From: Irpex lacteus
Lineage: Eukaryota > Basidiomycota > Agaricomycetes > Polyporales > Irpicaceae
Direction: 5' to 3'
Length of the DNA: 64,000 nucleotides
Assembly (NCBI GenBank): GCA_001986395.2
Contig: MQVO02000004.1
Coordinates: 310,001-374,000, forward strand
Shown here one piece after another: positions 1 through 11,829 of this stretch; the stretch's first letter is position 1, and every line of letters begins with the position of its first letter. A program made the translations under genes and the position numbers. The notes under the pieces were generated by a model. It was not told the DNA's origin. It did no database searches and saw only the letters and a list, made by a program, of their open reading frames with translations.

Positions 1-23
1 CAAGTAGATGCCAGATACAACTC

Positions 24-993
24 ACTTGGGCTTGAGTTTGCGTCTACGGACAGGTGTGACTGGTTCAGCCTGGAAGGCATCCTCGTCAACATCTTCCTCT
101 TCTTTGACAGTGACTGCGGCGTCGGCTTCTGGTGAGAAAGGAGTGGCAGATCTATAAAAATGTTAGTTCAGGACATATAAATTGACTTTATTGGTCGCAC
201 CTCTTCCTTGGATTCTTCCTACATGTGAAACTATGAGAGAATGCCACAATATGTTTACATAGAGCTTACTTAGGAGACGGAGTTGGCGGTGTGGCCATTG
301 TTATGCCAGTGCGTCTACTAGAAGAACATTGGCTTATAGAACTCTTCCAAATTTAAGGACAACTCACCCTCGGACAGGACTGGTCGATGGCCTCGTAAAG
401 GCCACATAATCAGGGCTAACACAGTCAGTAGGCGTATTCAGTCTGGCATAGACAGAACACGTACCTGCTGTCGACCTTGCCAATGTCTGATTCAACGGGC
501 TCTCCCTCGTCTTCCAGTTGGTCTTCTTCTTCTTCGTCTTCTTCCTCAACGCCTGGATCGCTTCCGTCATTATCGTCTTCAGCCTCCATAGAAATTGGAA
601 CCCATTCGCTACAAGGAACTTGATTAACTGCAAAGGAATTGACACTTTCAAGCATTAAACATACCTGCCCAGGGAGGCCTTTTTCTGAAGCCGAGTTGAT
701 GTTCTAGTATTGGTCTTCTTCCTAATAAAGCTGAACCTTGAGCAAAAACGAGGCAGAGTCAACAAAAACGGAAGACTGACGGAGTCTCATCCTCCGATAC
801 TCCCTCATTTCCCCATTCCTCTTCTTCGTCGGAACTGGAAGCAACCTGTTTACCGCTATTGTACCAGTTAAGTGTTGGAGGTGTTAATACACGAGAGAAC
901 AATGTACCTCTTTCTACGTGGTGTAGTGACTTTAGCACCACGAGAACCACCTCTGCCCCTGAACACACAAAGTACTTGTGGGAGTGTGGCCAT
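24..993 (-). CDS. Small acidic/basic nuclear-type protein, unknown function
   Basis: I do not recognise a family. About 200 residues can be assembled from seven short exons, starting at the ATG at 993-991 and ending at the TGA at 26-24, with consistent phases (donors GTACAT, GTCAGT, GTATGT, GTACGT, GTGAGT, GTAAGC, GTGCGA). The N-terminus is Gly/Arg-rich (FRGRGGSRGAK). The middle holds two acidic runs, one after PRRKSSDEEEEW and one of Glu/Asp at about residues 75-100. The C-terminal third carries several S/T-P sites and basic clusters (KKNPRKR and the end RRRKLKPK). That mix of acidic patches and nuclear-localisation-like motifs suggests a nuclear protein, which is inference. The gene lies just outside the accessory block. 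Exon borders are hand-derived, so small errors are possible. Confidence 0.6.
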
Positions 994-1404
994 CAAGTGG
1001 CAGGTAACGATTTCTGAGTGGCTTTTGAAACACTTTGAGACGGTTAAAAAGGCGCTTGTTGAGATAGAAGCTTAATAGAGAAATATAAGAACCACTACAA
1101 ATCTTGAGCAAAATCTGGTCCAGAAATCATATTTTCATTTTTGACACGTGCACATAATCGTGTCATGTAACATCATCTGGAAATAGCAAAAAAGCAAAAT
1201 AAGCGCCCAAAGAAGCGGTGAGTCTATGCCACTGCCCTTTTGAGCTATCCAAAAGAAACCATGTGATTATTGAGCATAGCGTCCTCCAGGAACCAGTTTA
1301 TTGACAAAATTATATGATTTATACGATTTAGCCACTTGTTTAAGCTTTAGATTGCTTACTAAACAGTATTGACCAATCTAGCTACCTCAAATATTTTGCT
1401 TCCG

Positions 1405-1480
1405 CTAACTTTGCCTAGATTGGCTAAGCATGATTACATACATCTTCAGAAGGCTGTGAGTTCCAATCCCTCACAGGCCA
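1405..1480 (+). repeat. tRNA-like fragment, possible SINE head
   Basis: A T-arm-like hairpin (GTGAG ... CTCAC around TTCCAATCC) resembles a pol III B box and is followed by a T run (CTTTTTTG) that could end pol III transcription. Upstream, TTGGCTAAGC is a weak A-box match. No complete cloverleaf with a paired acceptor stem can be drawn, so this is not called a tRNA gene. A degenerate tRNA-derived SINE is more likely. Confidence 0.3.
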
Positions 1481-1846
1481 CTTTTTTGTTTTACCTTTTC
1501 TTTCATCCTATCATGCTTTGTAAGATACTATTAAATGTGGAAATAGTCCATCGCCACATCTGTGATCTTTATATCACTTAATATAGCGCATAATATGATG
1601 ACACTCAGGTCAGCTACTATTTTACTATGACTAACTATATATTGTGAATTGAAACATGTATATATAATAATAAATTACATTTAACATACAACCATATCAG
1701 GAGATTATTTTCCCTATTTTACAGTATTTTTTAGACACTACATGATCGAAAGTGAGCAACTCATAAAATATGACTCAAGGGGGAGTTGAACCCACAACCT
1801 TCTGAAGCAGTTGGTGCGAGTTGCTTGCGCACTTGGGCGCTTCCGT

Positions 1847-2194
1847 CGGAGTTTGGCTGGGTTTGAATCTCAAGTCCTCATCCAATACCATCCAGCTCAT
1901 ATCTTTCCTCATCGATGAGATTACCTCATGGTAGTTTGACCATCCGGTAGGCCTATTCCGTAGCTATAATCTGGTGCAACAATCGTATCAAATGATTAAG
2001 TTTTGGGCTCTCTATACATCAAATACCGATTCCCATAGAAAAGCGCCCAACTACAAATGTTTCTAATGGAACTTGTTACTCAGTAACAGAAGGCACATTC
2101 CCACGCATTGACAGCAGGTCGCGTTACTGACAAAACCTGGCAGATCCTGACCGAACTGAAGACGATTATCTTCGTTACACTCAGAAATCGTAAC
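1847..2194 (+). repeat. Left copy of a ~340-bp dispersed repeat
   Basis: This stretch is collinear with 20641-20978 in the same orientation. Shared landmarks in order are CGGAGTTTG, CAAGTCxTCATCCAA, CCATCCAGC, a GGTAGGCCT box, a TAGxxCTATxATCTG box, AAAAGCGCxCAACTACAA, a CTAATGxAxxTTGTTAC box, CGCGTTAC and CAGxAATCGT. Divergence is clear but the order and spacing are kept. The DNA just before it (1780-1846) reads on the minus strand like a tRNA 3' half (GTGGGTTCAACTCCC), which the right copy lacks. It could be a SINE, a solo terminal repeat or the edge of a larger element. Confidence 0.65.
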
Positions 2195-2850
2195 TATGAG
2201 TCGAGGAAATATAGAAATGGCAAAGTTGAACTTACCGGGCAGCACCACGGCCACGACGAGCAGTTCCTGCCATGTGGAACAAAGACGGGACAAAGAAGGG
2301 GGACTGGTTATCCTGAACGAGAATCTACAAGTCAAAGGCTATATAGTGTCTCCCACTTACCAGTTATTTTCAGTGTTTTGATGTCGTACGACCTTCTGAA
2401 GATATTTTTTGGTCAAGTGAGGTGTGTGATGATGCTTGAGCTAACTTACTATGTCACTTAGCTTGTACTTTTGCCTCACGGAATATGTGCACATCAACCC
2501 CAAAAGTTTGTAGAGATACCCCAATGGTTTCACCTTGACAAATGTATTCTTTGACTAAGACCTATTGACGAGAGCAGAATCTCTGAACGTATAAAAACAG
2601 CTCCCACCATCATAAATATCAGGGTTAAAACAAACACATGTTTATAGCACACCACGTTCTCCCCAACTTTCAATATTCTCTTACTAAACACAACATCATA
2701 ACATTACTAATGTTCAAAATCTTGGGGGCAGGACATGTGCAAGCTGACAAATTTCCGAAATGATGCAGAACTTATACTCTGTGCTTTGAAGAACACGAGT
2801 GTCTGTGATCTTCCTGTCTGCATATTTCGCGTGTTCTCTACACAGCTAAA

Positions 2851-4072
2851 ATGGCCTTGAGGTTGATGTACCGTCAGCACGAGAGATATGGTTCGTGGAA
2901 CACCGTAAAATGATTCTGAAAAGCTGACAAGGTAGCATTTGTAGAGGCTATCCTTCAACAAGCCATTCAAGAATCGAACAGTTCACTCCAAGGCCACAAG
3001 CAGCTTGGTAGTCTTTCACAGGTACGCACTAGTTTCCAAACTCTCTGTTTATCCTTAGCTTATTTCTTTTATTCAGTCTGACAGCTTGAGAGACATTGCT
3101 CAAGTCCACGGAAAACCATCCGGGGGAAAGAAAGAGCTTTTATATAAGCAGATCGATCCTCGTGTTTCAGAACATGAAGAGATTGTTGTAACTGTACAGG
3201 GATTCGTACTGCGTTGCAGTTTGCCTCCTATTACTCGCGTAGACCAGTGAGTCATCTCTATCAGAGCTTTTTAACACTGCCTCACGTCCATACAGATTGC
3301 CCAAGAATCCCATGGCAGCAAAACAGTCTGTGACACTCACTGGTTTAGGGAGCACAGAATTCGAGGCGGCTGCAAGAGCTGTACTAGCTATACACACCAT
3401 GTTCAGCTCCACCTTGCCTGACGATGCCCTTGTTCCCTGGAAGCCACAAAAGGACACCGACTACGTTTGCCTTGAATTTTATAACAGGTACTTCAAGGGT
3501 AGAGACGAAACAGGATCGCCTGCAGCAGACATTGGCACAGAGATCGATCCGTTGGGCATTCTCCGCACACGCTGCCCCCTAGGGGAACACACAGAGGACA
3601 ATGTGGTGCTGTACTTTGAACGCAATACAGCAAATATTACTGGGTATGTAGTTACCTCGTGGCCGAGTCTACAAACTTATATCAAATATACAGAACAAGA
3701 ACTTACACACCTTGTAATCCTGTCGGAGTTCGAGTAGGACAACTAGTGGAAGTCCAAGCTTCCTTCTGCGTAGTACCAATCGCAAAGGGAAGGTATGTGA
3801 TGCTCTGTAAATTACGAGCTGTCTGTGTGTTGGGTACACAGGTTCAAGACGTAAGCATCACTTGTTCAAAGCTGCAAGTGTCTCACATATCACGTCACAA
3901 TGAACAGGACCTCAACGAGGAAATATTCAACTCTATCAAGAGCACTCCTCTATCTCCCACCAAGAAAACCAAGCGTAGCGTTGGTTATGTGAACAGAGAC
4001 GATAGCACGTCAGCTGACATTACAACGTTGGGTATTAAGAGGCTCCGACTTGATGACTCGTTTATAGATTGA
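2851..4072 (+). CDS. Orphan protein, 341 aa, first gene of the accessory block
   Basis: Family not recognised. Five exons (2851-2904, 2947-3021, 3077-3246, 3296-3643, 3694-4072) close in frame to 341 codons. The start is the first in-frame ATG, ahead of a 42-nt intron, and is the least certain part. Residues about 40-65 (SLRDIAQVHGKPSGGKKELL) look weakly like a SAP-type helix-extended-helix, which would suggest nucleic-acid binding; this is only a resemblance. The centre has a compact domain with LTGLGSTEFEAAARAVL, and a later segment (VRVGQLVEVQASF) looks like beta strands. The C-terminal 60 residues are polar with basic KKTKRS and KRLRL motifs. It converges on the giant gene ending at 4161, with 88 bp between the stops. 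Confidence 0.6.
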
Positions 4073-4160
4073 TGTATCTACAGACGATGGTCTTCCAGAG
4101 TGTATAAGGATATTCTGTGGCATTAGATACTAGTAACGACCAATCTATGACATATCTGAT

Positions 4161-7100
4161 TCAGAATACATAATGTCGTTTGTTTAACATGCGCGAGAGT
4201 TTACAAAGTGTATGTTCAGCCACAACAGTTGTCCACTTCAAGCGGTCTGCCTGCTCGGGAGTAAGCGCAGCCAGCACGTCCTTGTAGAACTCAACAAAGG
4301 CGGCTTTGACCTCTCTCCCTGAAGAGGATTTGGAACAATACCCTGCTGCAGTTAACCCAGATTTACCACCAGCCCTCAGCTCGCCAACAATCTGCCCTAT
4401 CTCTTCAGCTGAAGGGGCTTCGACAAGGCCCACAGCATGCATATCCAATAGCAGCTGAAAAATGCACAGGTCCCCAACCCCGTCCCACACAGTTGTATCT
4501 GGCCCAGTCTTGACAGTCTTGGCATGTTTCTTCAGTGCGTGGAGTTGATCAAAGGCCGTCCCAAAATCCCTAGATGGTGGCCACACAGCCTTCTCCATGC
4601 GCGAGACAGCCCAATAGTCAGGATAACGATCCCAGGTCCTTTTGGCAATGAGATTGCCAAAAGCGTGCCGATTGCAAATGTAAGCTTCTTCCTCTTCGGA
4701 GTGTTCTGCCACGACGCCGTTGATATACTCTGCATACTCCTCCATGCTCGAGAAGCTGACATTGGCCGGAGGGTTGTCGATAAAAGACTTAGTGTTGAAG
4801 TGAATGAACCGATAGACTTGCAGAGAAAAAAAACCTTCGCGGGTCTGTGCGAACTGGAGGGACATCTTGCTCATCATCTGCCTGGAGCGGGACATTTCCC
4901 GCAGTGGCAGGAAAGTATCGGGCTCAGAGACCATAAGGCGCTGAGGAGGAGACAATCCTTCAACACTGTAGTTCCCATTTACAAAGCGTTGAGCGACCAC
5001 AAATGCATCTTCCAGAAGCTGAATGACAGCCCTGACTGCCCTACGAGTCTTGGGAAGTGCCTGTAAAAGAGGAGTCAGTCGGACAAAACAGTTACATGAT
5101 TGCATAATCAACGTACCCTTGACACAGTAGGCGGGATACCATGGACAGTACTTCCGGTCACAGAGGATGGGACAACGTCCGCTGGTTCTGCAGCGGCACC
5201 TGTAGAAGGGCCTGCAACGGTGGAGGTGGCTGGAGGCAGGGGAACAGTGGGAACAGATCTGGCCTTTCTCGAGGCGGCGATGACCTCTTTTCGGAGGTTT
5301 TCCTGCTTGGTGTCATTTGCAAGAACCCCACGGAAGTGATCACAGGTACTGTCATACTTTTTCATGTACGAGTCCTGGAGAGCGTCGAGTTGCGCGACCA
5401 GAGAGGGATACTCGCGAGTAACAGCATCCAGAGTCTGACAGAGACCAGCAAGATAACTCGAAACGAACACAGCACCCGCGGAGGCTCCAACATCAGATAT
5501 CCTGGGGCACTCCTCTGTGAACAGCCACGGAGGTAACGTCAGGTAGACATTCCACACCGACGGCACAAGCAGACATCCAGCGCCTAAGTACCGAAGCAGA
5601 ACGTTGGAGAGATGAACGCGGGCTTGGGCAACAAAAGACGAACTGGACCCCATCCAGTAGTGAAGCGCTCTTCGTGTGACTTCAATCGTTTCGTCTGCGA
5701 CTTCGTAGGAAGCCAGCCTCCGTCGTCTCCCTCCGGTGCCCTGAATTGGCGTGTCGTCGGTATATGTACTGTGATGCATGGCCTCGTTCTTGATGTAATC
5801 GGCTGAGTTCAAGATAATCGGCCCACCAGAAGTAAGTGACAATCTGACACTCTTGGTGAGTTTGGCCAACCAGCCCCGTGCGCCAACACGAGGGGGTTTG
5901 CCCTGGGCTATTTTGCGACAGCGACCGTCGATCAGGGCGTCGATACCTTCTGCCACACGTCTTTGAGACAGAATGACTCTCTGCCGGTGGAAATTTATCC
6001 AGATAGACTGTCCCGTGCAGTAGTTCAGCACGTCTGCAATAGAGGAAGAATACGCTGGCAGATCAACGTCACCCAGTACCTGACCAAGTGGCACAGTACG
6101 GGCATCAATGGCGTCGAGGCAATCAAGGGCACTGGAGAGCACCGGCGCAGACGCACTTCTGATATCCACCGCGTTCACTTGTTGCAACAAGCCATGAGTC
6201 ACTGCAAGAAGCTCTCGACCAAAGAAAGAGGATCCTGGGTGAACATGCTCAGATTTATTAAACAATATTCGACTTCCGAGGTCTCAGCTTACGCAGCACA
6301 GGGCGAGAACGGTCCCTTAGAGGCCCAGAGGTTACACCAGAGTCCTTATCGCCACCCCTCTCCTTACTTGCACCCCCTCCTTCTCCAGCACCTACAATTT
6401 TCTCTTCCGAGTGGCCATGCGCTACATGAACACCGAGCGGGAGTCGATGACGGGGAGGTGCGCCAATGTAGAACGACGACATCTCTGTACCACCTGTCTC
6501 ATGCTCAGAATCGCCCTACAGATCCAATGTTAGCAGGCTACAGCAGGAAAAAAAAAAACACTGTTGTACGCACTTGTCCAGTGGATTCCAGGGCATCTCC
6601 GCGTGAAGTCACTACTTCTTCAGACAATGTGACAACAGGCTGCAGAGCTGAGCCTGAAGAAGCGGGTGTCGATGCACGCATTTCGCGCGAAGAGACACGA
6701 GATGCCTGTGTCCTCGTCCTTGTCCCAACATCAGGATCATTTGCAGTGGGGCGCGGGAGCACAAGACCAGACTGGACAGAAGACGAAGCGGGCTTAGATG
6801 GCACATGAACACCAGTTGCGGAACGAGGAATGGACACCAAGGACTTAGGTGGCATGCCTGCACGTTTAGACGGCAACAATGGAGGCACGACGGCCTTGGC
6901 CGCATAAGCGGAGCTGCGAAGTGACCGAGCCTGTGCATCAGATGCAGGGTCCGCTGGGACAGGACGCCGTGCGTTTGATCTGATTGCAAGCAGCACAAGT
7001 ATCAGTACACATAAAACGAAACACGGCCATGATGGACAGACCTTGCACTACGAACAACCTGCTTAACTGCATGTTAGAAAGACAACCCATGAGAGAAATA

Positions 7101-7230
7101 CTATAACGCACCGACACCAGCCGCGGAGAGTCGAGCTCATCCTCCTCCTCCTGCCCCTCCTCCTCCTGCTCCTCCTGCTCCTCCTGCTCCTCCTCCTGCT
7201 CCTCCTGCTCCTCCTCCTGCTCCTCCTGCT

Positions 7231-7272
<42 letters not shown>

Positions 7273-9562
7273 CCGCCCCCTCCTCTGCCCCCTCCTCTTC
7301 TGTTTCTTCTATATCTTGCGCCTCCTCCATGTCACCTTCAGCCTCAGCTCCGCCTGCATCCTTGTCTCTGGCTGTGTCTTTGTCTTCACCGGTAGGGCGG
7401 GCCCTCTGTTGCATCGCAGCTTGTAGCAGACTAAAGTTGCGATCAACCATAGGGAAACGGTCGGCCGCCCTTCGTTCTGCCTGAGCCAAAGCAATTTTCT
7501 GTAACCGACTCACTGCGGTATGGTCAGTAAGGGAGGACAGCACATATACTCAGTAAGTCTACAAACATTTTGCAGGTCTCTCCTCCGCGTCTTCGACATC
7601 TTCGATTGCACGCTTGGAGCCCGAAGCAGACTTCGACGTTGCAGTACGGCCTGGACACAATGTCAGACTTGAGATGAAACGAGCATCACACAAACTCACT
7701 GTTCTTAGGGCGGCCGTCCATAGTTACCTCGCCGGTCACGTCCCACCCGCTGTACGGATTCTCGTGCACGGAAGGTATGCCCTGCATCAAGTGGTCGTAC
7801 AAAGTCTTCAGGAGAGGCTCCTGCGCGTCCCTGTGCTGTTCAGAAAAAGGGACCTGGACGCTGCTGTTCATAGCCCGCTCCCAGGGTTCCGCGGGCACTC
7901 TTTGACCGTTTATGACTACAGAGAAAGCTTCTATGAATTTCTGGCTGTCGATGTGTATGTCGAGCGAGGCTGGAAGCTGGCGAAAGTCGAAATGGCATCG
8001 CTGGAGGGCACCGCGGACCATATAATTGAAGAGGGACATGTCCTCCATCGTGACCCACCCGTCCTGACCGTTGTTGGCATGGCCGGACCATTTCTTCCCA
8101 TCCTCTTTGAAGACAGGAGCGCCCGTCATCTCCGGTGAGAGATACGTGGGTTTTGGCGCAAACGGCTGCGCCGCATAAGGCTGCTTCGCTTGGCCAGTCA
8201 TTGCCAGCGTCGAGGGATAACAGATGAGCATCATCCGGGTCTCCCACGGATAGATCTCCTGGTCATCTGGAACCAAAGGCGCAGTTCCTCCGTGACGCAG
8301 CAAGCCAGAGAAGAAAAGCTGTGTCATGTATTCGAGTCGGACCCAGACACCCTGGCCAAGAAAGTGAAGGCGACCAGGCTCGCGACCATCTCCTTCGTGC
8401 AAGTCTGACAGACAGGTCGCGCAAGTGAACCCTGCAACGAAGTCGTGTTTGTCCTTGTGCGGGCCCCCGAACGAACCCATAGCCTTTACGAGGCCGCCCT
8501 CTTCTACTTGAATTCAGTACGGTGCAGATGGAAAGACAAAAAAGGAAAACTCACCTTTGCTGATATGCTGAGGATGCGCGACATTAGTCTGCATTGTCCC
8601 CCAGAAGAAGTTCTTCCAGTGTCCAAGGCGAGGCGTGTTTACCTGGTCGCCATAATTCTGGAAGGCTGTTATTACAGGAGGTGGACCCTGTAACTCCCAC
8701 GCAACGGCGTTGATCTCGGTACCTGCCTGTAACAGAGTAAGAAAGAAGACATGAAATATTGAGAGGATCTGTACTCACGTTCAGATAACCACGAATCATC
8801 CGTTGGTAATTATCCGGCACTCCGTCATACGTCTTGAGCGCTCCCGGAGGACCCCATACCGTACAACTCTGCTGAACCATGTCGTTGTGTCCGTAACAGT
8901 GAGCTGTCTTGCCAATGGGCACAGCTCGCCAGTGATTCTCGAATCCAACCTTTTCAGCGGTTCGCGAGTCCTTCGACCCAAGCATGGCGTCTCGTGCTTT
9001 AGTGATGGCATCGAGCATGCGCACAATATCGTCCTGCGTGTATCCCGCCTTCAAGAGGAGTTTCATGTGCTCGTTGGATTGGCGGACCAATCTAAGCGAC
9101 GTTCGTAAACACACACTCCTATTCTAATGAGACCCTACATACTTGATACCAACTAACACTTGCAAACAATCTGCCAGAGGATCACCGCCTCGATGGATGG
9201 GGCGAGCGAGGACGGCGTCACCAGGCTTCAGCTCAAGCAAGCCACGTAGTCCTACCAAGCCGCCTGAGCAAACGCGTAAGAATATCCAAGGGACACGTAC
9301 CAGATATGGGACCCGAGGGTACGTTCTGAGCATCTGAAATGCGATCAAACGTGTCCTTTCCCTCGTCGGAGGCATCGACCAGGTAAATATAAGTGGAGCT
9401 TGTCGGGAGCCTCACGCGGTGATGCGGGTGGACTCCCTCGAACTTATACAGGTCGGGCAGCGAGCGCGAGCGGCCAGAGATTTTAAGCTTGGCGAGCCCA
9501 CGCACCACCGGGGATGTCTTGGGAAGACGGACGGGATACTCCTCGGAGTCGACGTTGGGCAT
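4161..9562 (-). CDS. Giant orphan protein, ~1,600 aa, with Glu/Gln repeat
   Basis: Eleven exons read from ATG 9562 to the stop at 4161: 9562-9301, 9263-9143, 9091-8779, 8726-8555, 8503-7700, 7650-7567, 7512-~7116, 6979-6574, 6515-6293, 6234-5117 and 5060-4161. The sum fits a frame of about 1,600 codons if exon 7 ends at a weak GTCGGT donor. It was first read as two genes, but a 58-nt GTAAGC...CAG intron at 6292-6235 joins them in phase. The N-terminal half has a conserved-looking core with a CxxC motif (FTCATC) and the stretch MTGAPVFKEDGKKWSGHANN. A Glu/Gln tract follows, then a Ser/Pro-rich linker and a largely helical C-terminal 650 residues. I recall similar proteins in agaricomycete genomes beside relatives of the gene at 12853, but know no function. 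Confidence 0.7.
7136..7290 (-). repeat. Coding microsatellite, Glu/Gln tract
   Basis: A run of CTC/CTG triplets on the plus strand reads on the minus strand as alternating EQ dipeptides, then EEQ and EEEQ units, inside exon 7 of the giant gene. Copy number of such triplets usually varies between strains. The tract divides the conserved-looking N-terminal part of the protein from its Ser/Pro-rich linker. Confidence 0.85.
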
Positions 9563-9641
9563 CTAAAAACAACAAAGTCCGTTAGCCATGGTTCGGACAC
9601 ATGGTCCGATAGAGCAAACGCTGATTCATCGAAAATTACGA

Positions 9642-9687
9642 GATTTTGGAAACTGGCGCTGACCGGTCAGCGCCAGTTTCCAAAATC
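9642..9687. repeat. Perfect 46-bp palindrome
   Basis: Two 23-nt arms, starting GATTTTGGAAACTGG and continuing to TGACC, meet with no spacer at ACCGGT and match perfectly. The centre lies about 100 bp upstream of the giant gene's ATG. A spacerless palindrome of this length can extrude as a cruciform and is usually unstable, so its intact state suggests recent origin or function, for instance as a protein-binding site or processing signal. That is inference. Confidence 0.95.
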
Positions 9688-10899
9688 GCGTGAAAACGTC
9701 TTACTCATCCCTATATGCCCTCTCGAACTCGGCCGAGACTGAAATTGGCTGCACTGTCCACTCTGTGCAATGCTTGCACGAAATCGAACAAGTAAGGGGG
9801 CGCAAGACATGCAAACCCAACAGTATCACAGTCAGCGAGAGAGCCGATGCACAAAGAGCTGGACGGATGGATACAGGTATGCAGGGCACGAGAACCGAGC
9901 ATCAAGTACCCATCATAGTGCAAGGAAAGGGACAAAGCATCTAGTAGTCTGAAACCCCGTCGAAAAGACGTACCGAGTATCAAGGGCTACGGTACAAACG
10001 CGGGACGACCGTAGAGGGTGAGTCGGGCAGCGAGAGAGAACGCAGAGTCAAGAGAGACAGCGAAGACAGAGAGAGAGAGGGAGAAAGAGAGAGAGGGGGG
10101 GCACAGGGGAACACAAATTGCGAAATCGTGGTCCCTGGGGCCAAATACCCCTGACACTGCGAGATAAGGAGAGCCAGTCGTCAGCACGGATTGAAGTATG
10201 GCTCATTGATCGCAGTCCACGCGGTCATCGTGATGGCATGCGGCTGGAGTTGCCTTACCTGCTCAAATCTGTTCCCTTTTTCTTAGCTACCACTTCATCC
10301 CTCGTCCTCGTCCTCGACTTCGTCCTCGTCCTCTTCCTCGTGCTTGTCGTCGTTATTGTCCCCCTCCCTCCCTCCCCACTGACGGCCAGCTATGGCCGGA
10401 AGACGCATCTACGCAGGCCGTTGAACCGACGCAGAAAAGCGCTCACTCGCCCACGATCCAACCACATGTATAACAAGCACCTCCATTGACCCACCGTACA
10501 CCACTCAGAAGCAGTACATTAAATCTGATGATCAGGAAGCAAGGCGGGCGCGGGTGTGAGCACGAGAGAAGACAGCGTGAGAGAACAGTCTGACGTACGT
10601 AAAGCGGTTGCTCACACCGTGCTCTGATCGTCTCCCGACAGTGATTCGACGAGACACTGTACTGTGCGTATTGAGATGTACAGTCTAGTGGTAGATTGAA
10701 TCAGGTGAGACAATTACGGTGAACCCGCGACACGAAGAAACTCACCGGCAAAACAGAGCCTGAACGAACCCCATGTACACCTAGATTACGACGAGCAATG
10801 CCGATTTCGTTAACTCGAATTGCACGGAGGCGACAGTCAATGTCTGCCTTGTGTCGACGACGACGCCAGAAAGTGAGACAACGAGGACGAAGACGAAGG

Positions 10900-11750
10900 A
10901 ATCATCAAGAGCACGACAATGCTGTGTCCAGCACGCGATGCCCAGCGACAACGCTAGACAGCGAGGCGGAGACAGGGAGGAGGAGGAAGACCGTGACCAG
11001 CACGGCGATGACGATGCAGACGACGTCGACGACCAGCTCGATCACGACAAGGAGGACGGCGAGGTCGACGTACAGACCGATCACGACAAGGAGGACAGCG
11101 AAGACGACGAGGGCGACCAGCCAGACGACGGCGACAACGACGACGCCACCCACGGCTCCAGCACCCGGTACCCAGCAACAACGCCAGACATCAGGACGGA
11201 GACGAGGAGGCAGAGGACAAGGACCTGGCCGACGACCCGACGACCACGATGACCACCATAGCGACAACGACCACGACAGCGGCAGCGGCAGCGGCAGCGA
11301 CAGCGACAGCGACAGCGCCGTCCCACGTCCCCGACACCTGGTACCCAGCGACGACGCCAGACAGCAGGACAGCAGGACAGAAAGCCAAGGACGAGATCCC
11401 GTGCGACGACCATGACGGCGACCACAACGACCACGGCGACCACAACGACCACGGCGACCACGACGACCACAGCGACAGCAGCGCCGTCCCACGTCCCCAG
11501 CACCTGGTACCCAGCGACGACGCCAGACAGCAGGACAGCAAGACAGAAGGCCAAGGACGAGATCCCGTGCGACGACCACAACGGCGACCACAACGACCAC
11601 GACCACGACCACGACAGCGGCGCCATCACACGCCCCAGCTCTCGGTACCCGGCGACAACGCCAGATAGCGAGAAGGAAGCAGGGAGGAGGAGGAGGAGGA
11701 GGAGGAGGAGGACATGGTGGTTGAGAGACAAGCATGGCCAACGTGCCCAC
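10900..11750 (+). repeat. Minisatellite block 1, T-poor
   Basis: Five copies of a longer unit share a core reading roughly CCCAGCGACGACGCCAGACA at 10941, 11172, 11344, 11510 and 11648 (spacing 231, 172, 166 and 138). The two copies at 11344 and 11510 are near-identical for about 110 bp. The copies are separated by simple triplet-like runs of GAC, ACC and GCA. The strand is depleted in T. The block ends in a short GGA run at about 11685-11713. Confidence 0.85.
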
Positions 11751-11829
11751 CACCGCTAAGTCCCTAGGCGCCGAATTGGCCAGATGTTAATGACGTCCAA
11801 GCACAGTTAAAGAGACGCCCGAAACTTGT

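Larger units (their letters stand above)
994..2850. other. AT-rich intergenic stretch with tRNA-like and repeat sequence
   Basis: No coding region is supported. ORFs at 1369-1581 and 2063-2461 lack a plausible gene context, and the latter lies over a dispersed repeat. The stretch holds tRNA-like fragments near 1405-1480 and 1780-1846 and the left copy of the repeat described at 1847-2194. From about 2200 to 2850 I see nothing beyond presumptive promoter sequence of the gene starting at 2851. Confidence 0.5.

Noticed and set aside
1405..1480. A functional tRNA gene
   Set aside because: The T arm and T-run are there, but no acceptor stem or credible anticodon arm could be paired.
4161..6265. 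Separate gene starting near 6265 next to a second gene ending at 6258
   Set aside because: There is no ATG at the supposed start. A 58-nt GTAAGC...CAG intron (6292-6235) joins both frames in phase, so they are one gene.
5963..6808. 281-codon plus-strand open frame
   Set aside because: It is antisense to well-phased exons of the giant minus-strand gene and has no recognisable features.
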